Notes: a model not told the origin generated them from the sequence alone. A stretch of 64,000 nt of DNA from Amycolatopsis eburnea (GCF_003937945.1 NZ_RSEC01000061.1:124001-188000), one strand, 5' to 3'; positions 32,722 to 40,088 are shown, numbered from the stretch's first letter. A program made the numbers and translations.

Positions 32722-33318
32722 GTGCAGTTGGCAGACGTTTTGCGCGCGGTCATGGACGAGCTGACGGCGGACCCCTCCAACGCGTGGGCGCGGGACCTCG
32801 GCTACCGGCCCGTGTGGGCCGGGTCGCCGTCCGCGCGGGTCGTGATCATCGGCCAGGCGCCGGGCTGGCGGGCCCAGGAGAGCGGGATCCCGTGGGACGA
32901 CGCCAGCGGCGTGCGGTTGCGCTCGTGGCTCGGCGTCCGCGACGACGAGTTCTACGACCCCGAGCTGTTCGCCATCGTGCCGATGGACTTCTACTTCCCC
33001 GGCAAGGGCAAGACGGGCGACCTGCCCCCGCGCAGGGACTTCGCGCCGCGGTGGCACCCGCGGATCCTGGCCGGGATGCCCGAGGTCACCCTCCGCGTGC
33101 TCATCGGCGCGTACGCGCAGCGGTTCTACCTCGCCGGCCGGGCCAAGGCGAACCTCACCGAGACCGTGCGGGCCTACGGCGAGTACCTCGCCGCCGAGTT
33201 CCCGCTGGTGCACCCGTCACCGCTGAACTACCGCTGGCACGCCCGGAACACGTGGTTCGACGCCGAAGTCGTCCCCGCGCTGGCCGCCCGGGTCGCGCTC
33301 GCGCTGGGCCGCGGGTGA
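32722..33318 (+). CDS. Uracil-DNA glycosylase family protein
   Basis: 198 residues of the UDG fold. VVIIGQAPGWRAQESGIPWDDASGVRLRSWLG (about residues 37-68) carries the water-activating loop of the GQAPG type, and LVHPSPLNYRW the His-containing leucine loop (HPSPLN). These match the bacterial 'UDG family' rather than the Ung type, and should remove uracil or damaged bases. GTG 32722 was chosen because the operator occupies 32660-32675; ATG 32752 is possible. Divergent from mshC under the same operator. Confidence 0.85.
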   Translation: MQLADVLRAVMDELTADPSNAWARDLGYRPVWAGSPSARVVIIGQAPGWRAQESGIPWDDASGVRLRSWLGVRDDEFYDPELFAIVPMDFYFPGKGKTGDLPPRRDFAPRWHPRILAGMPEVTLRVLIGAYAQRFYLAGRAKANLTETVRAYGEYLAAEFPLVHPSPLNYRWHARNTWFDAEVVPALAARVALALGRG

Positions 33319-33403
33319 CGACGTCGGCGACTGGTCCGGAAGGTCCGTATTCCGCCGCGCCGGGGCCGCCGGCCCGGGCTCGGCCGCCGAGGCGCTCCGG
33401 TGC

Positions 33404-33409
33404 GATAAT
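33404..33409 (+). promoter_or_regulatory. -10 box of a leaderless promoter for the 33418 TetR gene
   Basis: GATAAT eight bases before the GTG at 33418; no palindrome is present, so this TetR gene appears not to carry the operator of the others. Confidence 0.5.
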
Positions 33410-33417
33410 GTGGTGCC

Positions 33418-34044
33418 GTGGTGGAACCGGAGAGCTCTGTGAGGCCGGTCCGGCGGACGGCGCGTGGTGAAGCGACCAGGGCGCGGATCCTGCGGGCCGC
33501 TGTCGACTTGATGACGGTGAAAGGGGTGGCCGCCACCACGCTCGACGACGTCCGCGCCGCGAGCAGCACCAGCAAGTCGCAGCTCTACCACCACTACCCC
33601 GACAAGGACGCCCTGGTCCAGGACGTCATCGAGTACCAGGCCGAAGAGGTGCTGACCACCCAGGCGGAGCAACTGCGGCGGCTCAATTCGATCCGCGGGC
33701 TCGAGCGCTGGCGGGACGCGATCGTCCAGCGCAGTGCCCTGCGCAACGGGGCTTACGGGTGCCGCCTGGGTTCGCTGGCGAGTGAGCTTTCGGACCAGAA
33801 CGAGCGGGCGCGCTCGGCGCTCGCCGGCCATTTCGAGACCTGGCAGGGGCTGATCACCGACGGCCTGCGGCGGATGCGGGACTCCGGCAAGCTGCGGCCC
33901 GACGCCGACCCCGAACGGCTCGCCATCGGCCTGATGGGTGCCTTGCAGGGCGGGTACCTGCTCGCGCAGACCGAGCACGACGTCAAGCCGATGCGCATCG
34001 CGCTCGACATGGCCATCGACCACATCCGCGGCTTCCAGCCCTGA
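33418..34044 (+). CDS. TetR-family repressor without its own operator
   Basis: 208 residues. HTH ATTLDDVRAASSTSKSQLYHHYPDKDALVQDV (about 39-70) and MGALQGGYLLAQTEHDVKPMRIALDMAIDHI. It is the closest relative of the repressor at 18737. The gene is 99 bases from the UDG stop, starts with GTG, and has a -10-like GATAAT but no TGGAC-N6-GTCCA. If the recognition helices reflect binding to the palindrome, this would be a repressor expressed independently of the loop it controls (inference). Confidence 0.9.
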   Translation: MVEPESSVRPVRRTARGEATRARILRAAVDLMTVKGVAATTLDDVRAASSTSKSQLYHHYPDKDALVQDVIEYQAEEVLTTQAEQLRRLNSIRGLERWRDAIVQRSALRNGAYGCRLGSLASELSDQNERARSALAGHFETWQGLITDGLRRMRDSGKLRPDADPERLAIGLMGALQGGYLLAQTEHDVKPMRIALDMAIDHIRGFQP

Positions 34045-34053
34045 GGCACCGCG

Positions 34054-34593
34054 TCAGGTCACGGTGAGGGTCGCGGGACCGACGCGCAGGACCCCGTCGT
34101 CCAGTGGGGTGCAGCGCACGCCGCCGTGGCCGCGCAGCCCCCGGAACGCGCCGGGCGCCAGTACCACGTCCATCCACGCGCACGGGTGGGCCGGGCGGTA
34201 GGCCTGGAACCGGACTTCGCCCGCTCCGGAATCGAGGCCGAACACCGCGCCGGACCCGCCGCGCGGCGCGGCCAGCTCGTCGACGGGGAACCCGCGCACG
34301 ACGATGTTGCGTCGCGGCAGGTGCGGGTCCGGTACCGCGGCGAGGCCGAGGTCGCGGGCCAGGACGTCGAGTGACTCGGCGGCGAAGAGGGTGACCGCGG
34401 CCCGGCGGTGGGCGGGCTGGTTGAAGTACCGGTCCCCGACGAGCCCGAGCCCGGCGCGCACGGTGACCTCGGCGTGCTCGACGGGTTCCGGATCGGGCCG
34501 CGGGCCGTCGGCCGGACGACCTTCGAAGGCGTGCGCGGGGGAGACCAGCAGCGCGACGATCTCCACCGGGATCGCCCGGTGCGGTTCCGGCAT
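34054..34593 (-). CDS. MOSC domain protein
   Basis: 179-residue MOSC beta-barrel protein related to the C-terminal domain of molybdenum cofactor sulfurase. VGDRYFNQPAHRRAAVTLFAAESLDVLARD, RRNIVVRGFPVDEL and the conserved Cys in RPAHPCAWMDVVL are visible. MOSC proteins bind or transfer sulfur to molybdenum cofactor or act in N-hydroxylated compound reduction. Relevant here because a molybdopterin oxidoreductase is encoded 1.4 kb away at 35978. Convergent with the TetR gene. Confidence 0.88.
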   Translation of the reverse strand: MPEPHRAIPVEIVALLVSPAHAFEGRPADGPRPDPEPVEHAEVTVRAGLGLVGDRYFNQPAHRRAAVTLFAAESLDVLARDLGLAAVPDPHLPRRNIVVRGFPVDELAAPRGGSGAVFGLDSGAGEVRFQAYRPAHPCAWMDVVLAPGAFRGLRGHGGVRCTPLDDGVLRVGPATLTVT

Positions 34594-34645
34594 GGCTCTC
34601 CTCCCTCGCTCCGGCGCGCGAACCGGGGTTCGCGCGCCGGAGACG

Positions 34646-35113
34646 TCACTTGCCGTCGGTGCCGCTCGTGAACAGGGCGCGGTAGGCGCCGTAGCCCGCC
34701 GCCTCCAGGTCGTCGAGGTGGATGAACCGCAACGACGCGGAGTTGATGCAGTAGCGCATCCCGCCCTTGTCGAGGGGGCCGTCGTCGAAGACGTGGCCGA
34801 GGTGGCTGTCCCCGTGCAGCGAGCGGACCTCCGCCCGGATCATCCCGTGGCTGAAGTCCTCCCGCTCGACGACGTTCGCCTTGTCGATCGGCTTGGTGAA
34901 GCTCGGCCAGCCGGACCGGCTGTCGTACTTGTCGACCGAGGCGAACAGCGGTTCGCCGGACACGACGTCGACGTAGATGCCCGGCTCGTGGTTGTCCCAG
35001 TACGCGTTCGCGAACGGACGCTCCGTGCCGTCCTGCTGGGTGACGCGGTACTGCTCCGGGTTCAGCCGCGAGACGGCTTCCGGGTTCTTGTGGTACTTGG
35101 CCTGCTGAGGCAC
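34646..35113 (-). CDS. msrB: Peptide methionine-(R)-S-oxide reductase MsrB
   Basis: 155 residues. It reduces methionine-R-sulfoxide in oxidised proteins using thioredoxin. SRSGWPSFTKPI, SHLGHVFDDGP and the catalytic Cys in MRYCINSASLRF are complete. The two CxxC zinc sites of many MsrB proteins are replaced (YVDVVSGEPLF), so it is a zinc-free form. GTG 35113 has GGGAGAG upstream. A thioredoxin relic, the natural electron donor family, lies just across the divergent region. Confidence 0.92.
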   Translation of the reverse strand: MPQQAKYHKNPEAVSRLNPEQYRVTQQDGTERPFANAYWDNHEPGIYVDVVSGEPLFASVDKYDSRSGWPSFTKPIDKANVVEREDFSHGMIRAEVRSLHGDSHLGHVFDDGPLDKGGMRYCINSASLRFIHLDDLEAAGYGAYRALFTSGTDGK

Positions 35114-35279
35114 AGCTCTCCCTTCCCCGCCTTGCGGCGCGAAGCTGGGGCACCAGGTGGAACGCACCTGGACGTGCGGAGGTACAGACGTGCCGCGGGC
35201 CCGTGCTATTCCGCCGGACGGCCGGTCGGCGCGGGTGCGTTCGCCTTTCGTAAGAACTGGGTGGAGACGCCCGGCTGAT

Positions 35280-35295
35280 TGGACTGTATGGTCCA
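35280..35295. promoter_or_regulatory. Perfect TGGAC-N6-GTCCA operator before the thioredoxin relic
   Basis: TGGACTGTATGGTCCA, 33 bases before the relic ATG at 35328 and 167 bases before the msrB start. Confidence 0.75.
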
Positions 35296-35327
35296 TGAAA
35301 AGCTACGTCGACCCTGAAGGAAAAGCC

Positions 35328-35454
35328 ATGGCCAACACCGTGACCCCCGTCCTCGAGGTGTTGTCCATCCCGACGCTGATTCTTGTTGCGGGGCGCCAAG
35401 CCGAAGGCCGCGCTGCTGGCCGACCTCGCCGACGTCCTGGCCTCGATGGACTAA
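35328..35454 (+). pseudogene. Thioredoxin remnant with internal deletion and frameshift
   Basis: The first frame reads MANTVTPVLEVLSIPTLILV and the shifted frame continues GAKPKAALLADLADVLASMD before a TAA at 35452. These are the N-terminus (MANTVT), the segment around the cis-Pro (SIPTLIL) and the C-terminal helix of thioredoxin. The part with the CGPC active site is missing, along with strands between. It cannot be functional. It retains a ribosome site (GAAGGAAA) and is bracketed by operators at 35280 and 35447. Confidence 0.75.
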
Positions 35455-35475
35455 ATAGTCCAGACGAGCTAGGGT
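35447..35475 (+). promoter_or_regulatory. Perfect TGGAC-N6-GTCCA operator with promoter
   Basis: The operator TGGACTAAATAGTCCA is at 35447-35462 and overlaps the relic's stop. TGGACT (35447-35452) followed after exactly 17 bases by TAGGGT (35470-35475) makes a -35/-10 pair for the DUF5709 gene, so the palindrome covers the -35. Confidence 0.7.
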
Positions 35476-35513
35476 TGCCCGGAACGACGCGGCGGATCGA
35501 ATGCGAGAACCCC

Positions 35514-35948
35514 ATGAGTGACGACTCCGACGAGTACGACGGCGGTTTCGACCTGGACAACGGTCTGCTGGAACCCGAGGACAGCCTCGTGGACCGCGGC
35601 GTGGCGGATGTGCTGGACGAGGGCTACACCCCGCCGGACCACCCCGTCGCGGTCTTCGACTGGGGCGTGACGGCGCGGGAGGCCGCCGGCCACGAGGAGC
35701 TCGGCAAACGGCTCGCGCGGGAGCTGCCGGACGTCTTCGACGCCGCGGACCGGGGCGACGGGCTCGGTGACGCGTCCGACACGGACGGCGAGCTGTACGA
35801 CGACCAGGTCGGCGTGGCGCGGGCCGGACGGCTGGTCGAGGACCCGGACGCGGACGAGGTGTACCCCTACGTGTTCGCCTCCGATGTCGGCCTGGACGGC
35901 GCCGCGGCCTCCGCCGAAGAAGCGGCCATCCACATCGTTCCGGAATGA
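35514..35948 (+). CDS. DUF5709 family acidic protein
   Basis: 144-residue, strongly acidic protein: DNGLLEPEDSLVDRGVADVLDEGYTPPDHP, ELYDDQVGVARAGRLVEDP and EEAAIHIVPE are typical of DUF5709, which occurs in actinomycetes without known function. Probably cytoplasmic. Its stop overlaps an upstream ATG of the molybdopterin gene. It follows a clear promoter at 35447-35475 with an operator, making this the first intact gene of a three-gene operon. Confidence 0.82.
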   Translation: MSDDSDEYDGGFDLDNGLLEPEDSLVDRGVADVLDEGYTPPDHPVAVFDWGVTAREAAGHEELGKRLARELPDVFDAADRGDGLGDASDTDGELYDDQVGVARAGRLVEDPDADEVYPYVFASDVGLDGAAASAEEAAIHIVPE

Positions 35949-35977
35949 CCGCCGACGCACGAGAAAGGCAGAGACAG

Positions 35978-36586
35978 ATGGTGATCACCAGAGGCTTCAC
36001 CGGGCGCGGGCGCGCCGGCCGGGACCCCCGGCTGCCACCCGGGCAGTACGACGCGGGCGACGACTGGCCGGTCCTGCACGCGGAAGCGACGCCGTCGATC
36101 GACACCGCGACGTGGACCTTCACCATCGACGGCCTCGTCGACACGCCGACCACCTGGACGTGGGACCAGATCCACGCGCTCCCGGGCGACCGGTACGAAG
36201 GCGCGATCCACTGCGTCACGACGTGGTCCAAGTTCGGCATGAGGTTCGACGGCGTCTCCGTCGACACCCTCCTCGACGTCACCGGGGTGCGCGACGACGC
36301 GGCCTACGTCATGGCGCGGTCGCACACCGGCTACACGACCAACCTGCCGATCGAGGACGTGGTCGACGGCCGCGCCTGGGTGGTGTGGGACGTCAACGGC
36401 GCACCGCTGGACGACATCCACGGCGGCCCGGCGCGGCTGCTGGTGCCGCACCTGTACTTCTGGAAGAGCGCCAAGTGGGTGTCCGGGCTGAAGTTCATGG
36501 CCGAGGACCAGCAGGGCTTCTGGGAGCGCAACGGCTACCACGACCACGGCGACCCGTGGCTCGAGCAGCGTTACCAGGGCGACTGA
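35978..36586 (+). CDS. Molybdopterin-dependent oxidoreductase (sulfite oxidase fold)
   Basis: 202 residues of the sulfite oxidase/YedY (MsrP) catalytic fold. The Mo-coordinating Cys is in GAIHCVTTWSKFGMRFDGVSV (about residue 76), followed by ARSHTGYTTNLPIED and FWKSAKWVSGLKFM. No twin-arginine signal is present, so it should act in the cytoplasm, unlike MsrP. ATG 35978 has AAAGGCAGAG upstream; ATG 35945 overlaps the previous stop. It ends TGATG into a ferredoxin-reductase-like gene, which probably supplies or takes electrons in place of MsrQ. Confidence 0.88.
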   Translation: MVITRGFTGRGRAGRDPRLPPGQYDAGDDWPVLHAEATPSIDTATWTFTIDGLVDTPTTWTWDQIHALPGDRYEGAIHCVTTWSKFGMRFDGVSVDTLLDVTGVRDDAAYVMARSHTGYTTNLPIEDVVDGRAWVVWDVNGAPLDDIHGGPARLLVPHLYFWKSAKWVSGLKFMAEDQQGFWERNGYHDHGDPWLEQRYQGD

Positions 36587-37284
36587 TGGCCACGGCTTCG
36601 TCCTGGCAGACCGGCGTCGTGACCGCGATCGGCGAGGAGACCCCGCACGCGAAGACGTTCCGGCTGCGGCTCGCCGAACCCCGGACGCACCGGGCGGGCC
36701 AGTTCTACGTCGTCCGGTTGACCGCCCCGGACGGCTACCACGCCCAGCGGGACTACTCGGTGGCCAGCGCGCCCGGCGGCGAGCACATCGAGCTCACCGT
36801 CGAGAAGCTGCCGGACGGCGAGGTGTCGGCGTTCCTGCACGACGTGGTCCGGGTCGGTGACACGCTGCAGGTCCGCGGCCCGATCGGCCGGTTCTTCTCC
36901 TGGGACGGCGACGCGCCCGTCCTGGGCGTCGCCGGGGGCTCCGGGGTGGTCCCGCTGATGTCCATGCTGCGGCTGGCCCGGGGCGCGGGCCGCCCCGGCC
37001 TGATGCGGTTGGTCGTGTCCGTCCGATCACCCGAAGATCTTTACTACGCGGACGAAATCACCGGTCCGGAGACCACGGTCGTCTACACCCGCCGAGGCCC
37101 GGCGGGCGGTTCCCGGCCGATCGGCCGCCTCACGGCCGAGGACCTCCGGCCGCTGGCCGAGGCGGACCGCGACGTCTACGTCTGCGGCTCGCAAGGGTTC
37201 TGCGACGCGGCGACCGGTCTGCTCGCCGACGTCGGGATCGAGGAGAAGCGGATCCGGGTGAGCCGGTTCGGGCCGACCGGCTGA
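36586..37284 (+). CDS. Flavin reductase, ferredoxin-NADP+ reductase fold
   Basis: 232 residues. FAD domain: AGQFYVVRLTAPDGYHAQRDYSVASAP (the RxYS motif binds FAD). NAD(P) domain: VLGVAGGSGVVPLMSMLRLA and the C-terminal VYVCGSQGFCDAATGLL. No 2Fe-2S domain. One-base overlap with the upstream molybdoenzyme gene (TGATG) marks them as a two-component system in which this protein carries electrons between NAD(P)H and the molybdenum site. Confidence 0.9.
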   Translation: MATASSWQTGVVTAIGEETPHAKTFRLRLAEPRTHRAGQFYVVRLTAPDGYHAQRDYSVASAPGGEHIELTVEKLPDGEVSAFLHDVVRVGDTLQVRGPIGRFFSWDGDAPVLGVAGGSGVVPLMSMLRLARGAGRPGLMRLVVSVRSPEDLYYADEITGPETTVVYTRRGPAGGSRPIGRLTAEDLRPLAEADRDVYVCGSQGFCDAATGLLADVGIEEKRIRVSRFGPTG

Positions 37285-37329
37285 GCCGGTCGGTGTGGCT
37301 GTGACCAAGGGAATGCAGGAAGGTGCCGG

Positions 37330-38247
37330 ATGAAGGCGATCGTGGTGACGGACCAGGCCGCGGGAACGGCCGGGATGAAGGTGGTGGAGCGGCCGCGAGC
37401 GGAGGCGGCGGGCAACGACGTCCTCGTCGAGGTGCACGCGTCGGGGTTCACCCCCGGCGAGCTGACGTGGCCGTCGGCCTGGGTCGACCGGCTCGGCCGC
37501 GACCGCACGCCGTCGGTGCCCGGGCACGAGCTGGCTGGCGTGGTCAGCGCGCTCGGGTACGGCACGCGGGGGTTGTCGGTGGGACAGCGGGTATTCGGCC
37601 TGACCGACTGGACCCGTGACGGCACGTTGGCGGAGTACGCGGCCGTCGAGGCGCGGAACCTCGCGCCGTTGCCGGGTGACATCGACTTCACGGTCGGGGC
37701 GAGTCTGCCGATCTCGGGCCTGACCGCGTGGCAGGGGTTGTTCGTGCACGGCCGCGTCGAGGCGGGGCAGAGCGTCCTGGTGCACGGGGTGGCCGGCGGG
37801 GTCGGTTCGATGGTGGCGCAGCTCGCGCGCGAGGCGGGCGCGCACGTCATCGGCACCGGGCGCGCCGCCGATCGTCAGGCGGCGCTCGACTTCGGGGCGC
37901 GGGAGTTCGTGGACCTCGAGCACGACTCGCTGGACGAGGTCGGCGGGGTCGACCTGGTTTTCGACGTCTTCGGCGGCGACATCCAGAAGCGGTCCGCGGA
38001 CCTGGTGCGCGCCGGGGGAACGCTGGTGACGATCGCCGGCCCGCCGGAGGCACGGCCCGCCGCCGGCTTGGCGATCGACTTCGTCGTCGAAGCCGACCGC
38101 GCTCAGCTGGGCGAAATCGCTCAGCGGGTCCGGGAGGGGCGGCTGAAGACGAACATCGGCACAGTTGCCGCGCTCGACGACGCCGTCGCCGCCTTCAACC
38201 CGGCGGAGCGCGTCAAAGGCAAGACGATCATCCGCGTTCGTCCGTAG
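37330..38247 (+). CDS. MDR-family quinone oxidoreductase
   Basis: 305 residues. Third close paralogue of the MDR genes at 1-428 and 8693: GHELAGVVSALGYGTRGLSVGQRVFGLTDWTRDG and the nucleotide fold VHGVAGGVGSMVAQLAREAG. Zinc-free. ATG 37330 has AGGAAGG about 7 bases upstream. No operator precedes it; instead a perfect palindrome (38289) follows its stop. It converges on a TetR gene. Confidence 0.9.
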   Translation: MKAIVVTDQAAGTAGMKVVERPRAEAAGNDVLVEVHASGFTPGELTWPSAWVDRLGRDRTPSVPGHELAGVVSALGYGTRGLSVGQRVFGLTDWTRDGTLAEYAAVEARNLAPLPGDIDFTVGASLPISGLTAWQGLFVHGRVEAGQSVLVHGVAGGVGSMVAQLAREAGAHVIGTGRAADRQAALDFGAREFVDLEHDSLDEVGGVDLVFDVFGGDIQKRSADLVRAGGTLVTIAGPPEARPAAGLAIDFVVEADRAQLGEIAQRVREGRLKTNIGTVAALDDAVAAFNPAERVKGKTIIRVRP

Positions 38248-38288
38248 GGGGCCGGCTCCGACGGAACCTGAGCGAGGGCACATATAGA

Positions 38289-38304
38289 TGGACTATAAGG
38301 TCCA
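38289..38304. promoter_or_regulatory. Perfect TGGAC-N6-GTCCA palindrome between convergent genes
   Basis: TGGACTATAAGGTCCA abuts the stop codon of the TetR gene (38305) and follows the MDR gene by 41 bases. It is not in an obvious promoter, so it may be a rearrangement relic or an extra binding site. Confidence 0.6.
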
Positions 38305-38913
38305 CTATGGGGTATGGGCGCGAATCTGGTCGAACGCCATCGCCAGGGTCGCTCGCAAGGGGTTGGCGTCCTGGGCGAGGTGTGCCAGCAAGTGACCGCC
38401 CTGCAGGGCGGCGATGAGGCCGATGGCGAGTTCCTCGGGGTCTGCTCCTCGGTCGAGTTCGCCGGCGGCCTGGAGGCGCCACAAGGCTGAGGCCAGCAAC
38501 GCCTTCCACCGGGAGAACGCCTTGGCGAGCGCGCGGTGCCCCCGATCGTGGCGGTCGGCGAGGAGGTGGATCAGCGAACCGAGCGCGCGGGCGGTTTCGG
38601 GTGTGAGCCGGTCGAGAAGCCACCGTTCCAGGTCGCTGAGGTGCTGAACGGCGTCCAGGTGGGCACGCTGAGCTCGGAACACGGCGTCCAGCCGGGTCGA
38701 CACGATCGCCTCCACGATCGCGTCGGGGTCCGGGAACAACTGCTCGAGTTCCGCCCGGGTCACCCCGGCGGCGGTTTGGATGCGCGCCGGGCTCAGCGAG
38801 CTGACGCCGTGGCGCACGAGGAGGGTGGTCGCCACAGCGACGACGCGTGCACGGGGATCCGGCTCCGAAGCTTCGACACGGGGGCCGGGTCCGTCGTTCC
38901 AGTCGGCCGTCAT
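38305..38913 (-). CDS. TetR-family repressor
   Basis: 202 residues. The HTH is LSPARIQTAAGVTRAELEQLFPDPDAIVEAIV (about 36-67) and the C-terminal domain ends IAALQGGHLLAHLAQDANPLRATLAMAFDQIR. Belongs with 16656 and the truncated 18173 to the second TetR subgroup, with a more diverged recognition helix. ATG 38913 is chosen; ATG 38952 would begin 16 bases from the operator at 38969. Operators lie on both sides of the gene (38289 and 38969). Confidence 0.87.
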   Translation of the reverse strand: MTADWNDGPGPRVEASEPDPRARVVAVATTLLVRHGVSSLSPARIQTAAGVTRAELEQLFPDPDAIVEAIVSTRLDAVFRAQRAHLDAVQHLSDLERWLLDRLTPETARALGSLIHLLADRHDRGHRALAKAFSRWKALLASALWRLQAAGELDRGADPEELAIGLIAALQGGHLLAHLAQDANPLRATLAMAFDQIRAHTP

Positions 38914-38968
38914 GGCTTGCACAGTAGTCGTCCTGGCCCCGGCCGGATGCATCAACCCCGCCCAAAAG

Positions 38969-38984
38969 TGGACTGTATAGTCCT
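38969..38984. promoter_or_regulatory. TGGAC-N6-GTCCA operator upstream of a TetR gene
   Basis: TGGACTGTATAGTCCT, 9 of 10 arm bases, 55 bases before the chosen start of the minus-strand TetR. Last copy seen in the window. Confidence 0.65.
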
Positions 38985-39117
38985 TACCTGGAGGTTCCGG
39001 TGTGCCCGATGCCTCGCCGGGATAAGGGGGCGAACGAGGCAGGCCGAACGACGGGAAGCGCCGGCGGCGCCAACCCTGCGAGCATGGCGCAGCGCCCCTC
39101 AAGCGCCTTTGGTAGCA

Positions 39118-39890
39118 GCGTCGTACTTCGCGTTGTTCTCCACGATCCTCAACGGTGCGGTGCGGGCGCGGATGATCCCGGCCAACCCGTGCAACGGCGT
39201 CCGGGTGTCCAAGGGTGAGTTCGAGGCCGAGCGGCTGGTGGCGACGCCGGCGCAGGCGCTGTGTGCGGCGATGCGGCTCTACGAGGTGGGTCTGGGCAAG
39301 TCGGGTTTGTGCTGTGCTTGATGGATGTCTATACCGGCGCCCGATGGGGTGAACTTGTCGGGCAGCAGCGGCATGAGTACGACTCCGAGCGGAGGGGGAT
39401 CGAGATCCGGTCACCACTGAAGGAGGTGAGTGGGAAGGTCTACAAAGGAGGCAGGAAGAGTCGAACGTCAAGAGTCGTCCGCCGACTCGGCGAGGGAACG
39501 CCCGGCCGAAGAAGGGGCGGACGAAAACTCCTGCGGGGAGGCGGTTCGTGGCGCTGCCGCCGGGGATCGCGGTGCTCTACGAGGAACTGATGGACAGCCA
39601 TCGGGAGCCGTTCGTGCTGTGCACGCCGGAAGGGCATCCGTGGCGGGGGAGCGGCGACCGCCGATCCTGCCGTCGTTCACCTTCCACGAGGGCCGGCACA
39701 CCCACAGCACGTGGCTGACCGAGGACGGGATCCCGGAGGTCGCCCGCCGCGCGCGGCTGGGGCAGAAGATGAAGGGCATCCCGCGTCTACGACCACGTGA
39801 CCCCGGCGATGGTGAACGAGATCGTGGACGACCTGGAGGAGCGCTGGCAGCGTTCGCTGGCGTTGCTGTATCTGGGGAGCGGGTGTTGTG
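39118..39890 (+). pseudogene. Tyrosine recombinase (integrase) relic, multiply frameshifted
   Basis: Fragments in successive frames read as a phage/ICE integrase: FALFSTILNGAVRARMIPANPCNGVRVSK (core-binding end), MDVYTGARWGEL (first catalytic Arg), ALPPGIAVLYEELMDSH, then TFHEGRHTHSTWLTEDGIPEVARR (the H-x-x-R box) and, after another shift, RVYDHVTPAMVNEI with the catalytic Tyr. At least three frameshifts and a deletion between the third and fourth fragments disable it; the N-terminus is missing. It lies downstream of the 3' end of tRNA-Val(GAC), a usual position for an integrase next to its attachment site. Confidence 0.8.
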
Positions 39891-39963
39891 GTTCCCGCAC
39901 CTGCGGTCCCAGCGGGCGATCGGGCCGGGGGCCGCCGCCGGATTGTCGCCATCTGACGACTGA

Positions 39964-39993
39964 AGCCCCGCCCCTCCGAAGAGGGACAGGGCT
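39964..39993 (-). terminator. Terminator hairpin of the tRNA Gly-Cys-Val operon
   Basis: 13-bp stem (39964-39976 with 39981-39993, allowing G-U pairs in the minus-strand RNA) with a UUCG loop, 20 bases after the tRNA-Val CCA end. Confidence 0.6.
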
Positions 39994-40012
39994 CCTGACC
40001 TGCGAAAACATG

Positions 40013-40087
40013 TGGTGCGCGATACTGGGATTGAACCAGTGACCTCTTCCGTGTCAGGGAAGCGCTCTCCCGCTGAGCTAATCGCGC
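40013..40087 (-). tRNA. tRNA-Val(GAC)
   Basis: Cloverleaf with acceptor stem GCGCGAT/ATCGCGC, D-arm TAGCTCAGCGGGAGAGC, anticodon loop CTGACAC (anticodon GAC, valine) and TTCAATC T-loop. The CCA end is encoded (40013-40015). Last gene of the minus-strand Gly-Cys-Val cluster and the candidate attachment site of the neighbouring integrase relic. Confidence 0.95.
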
Positions 40088-40088
40088 G

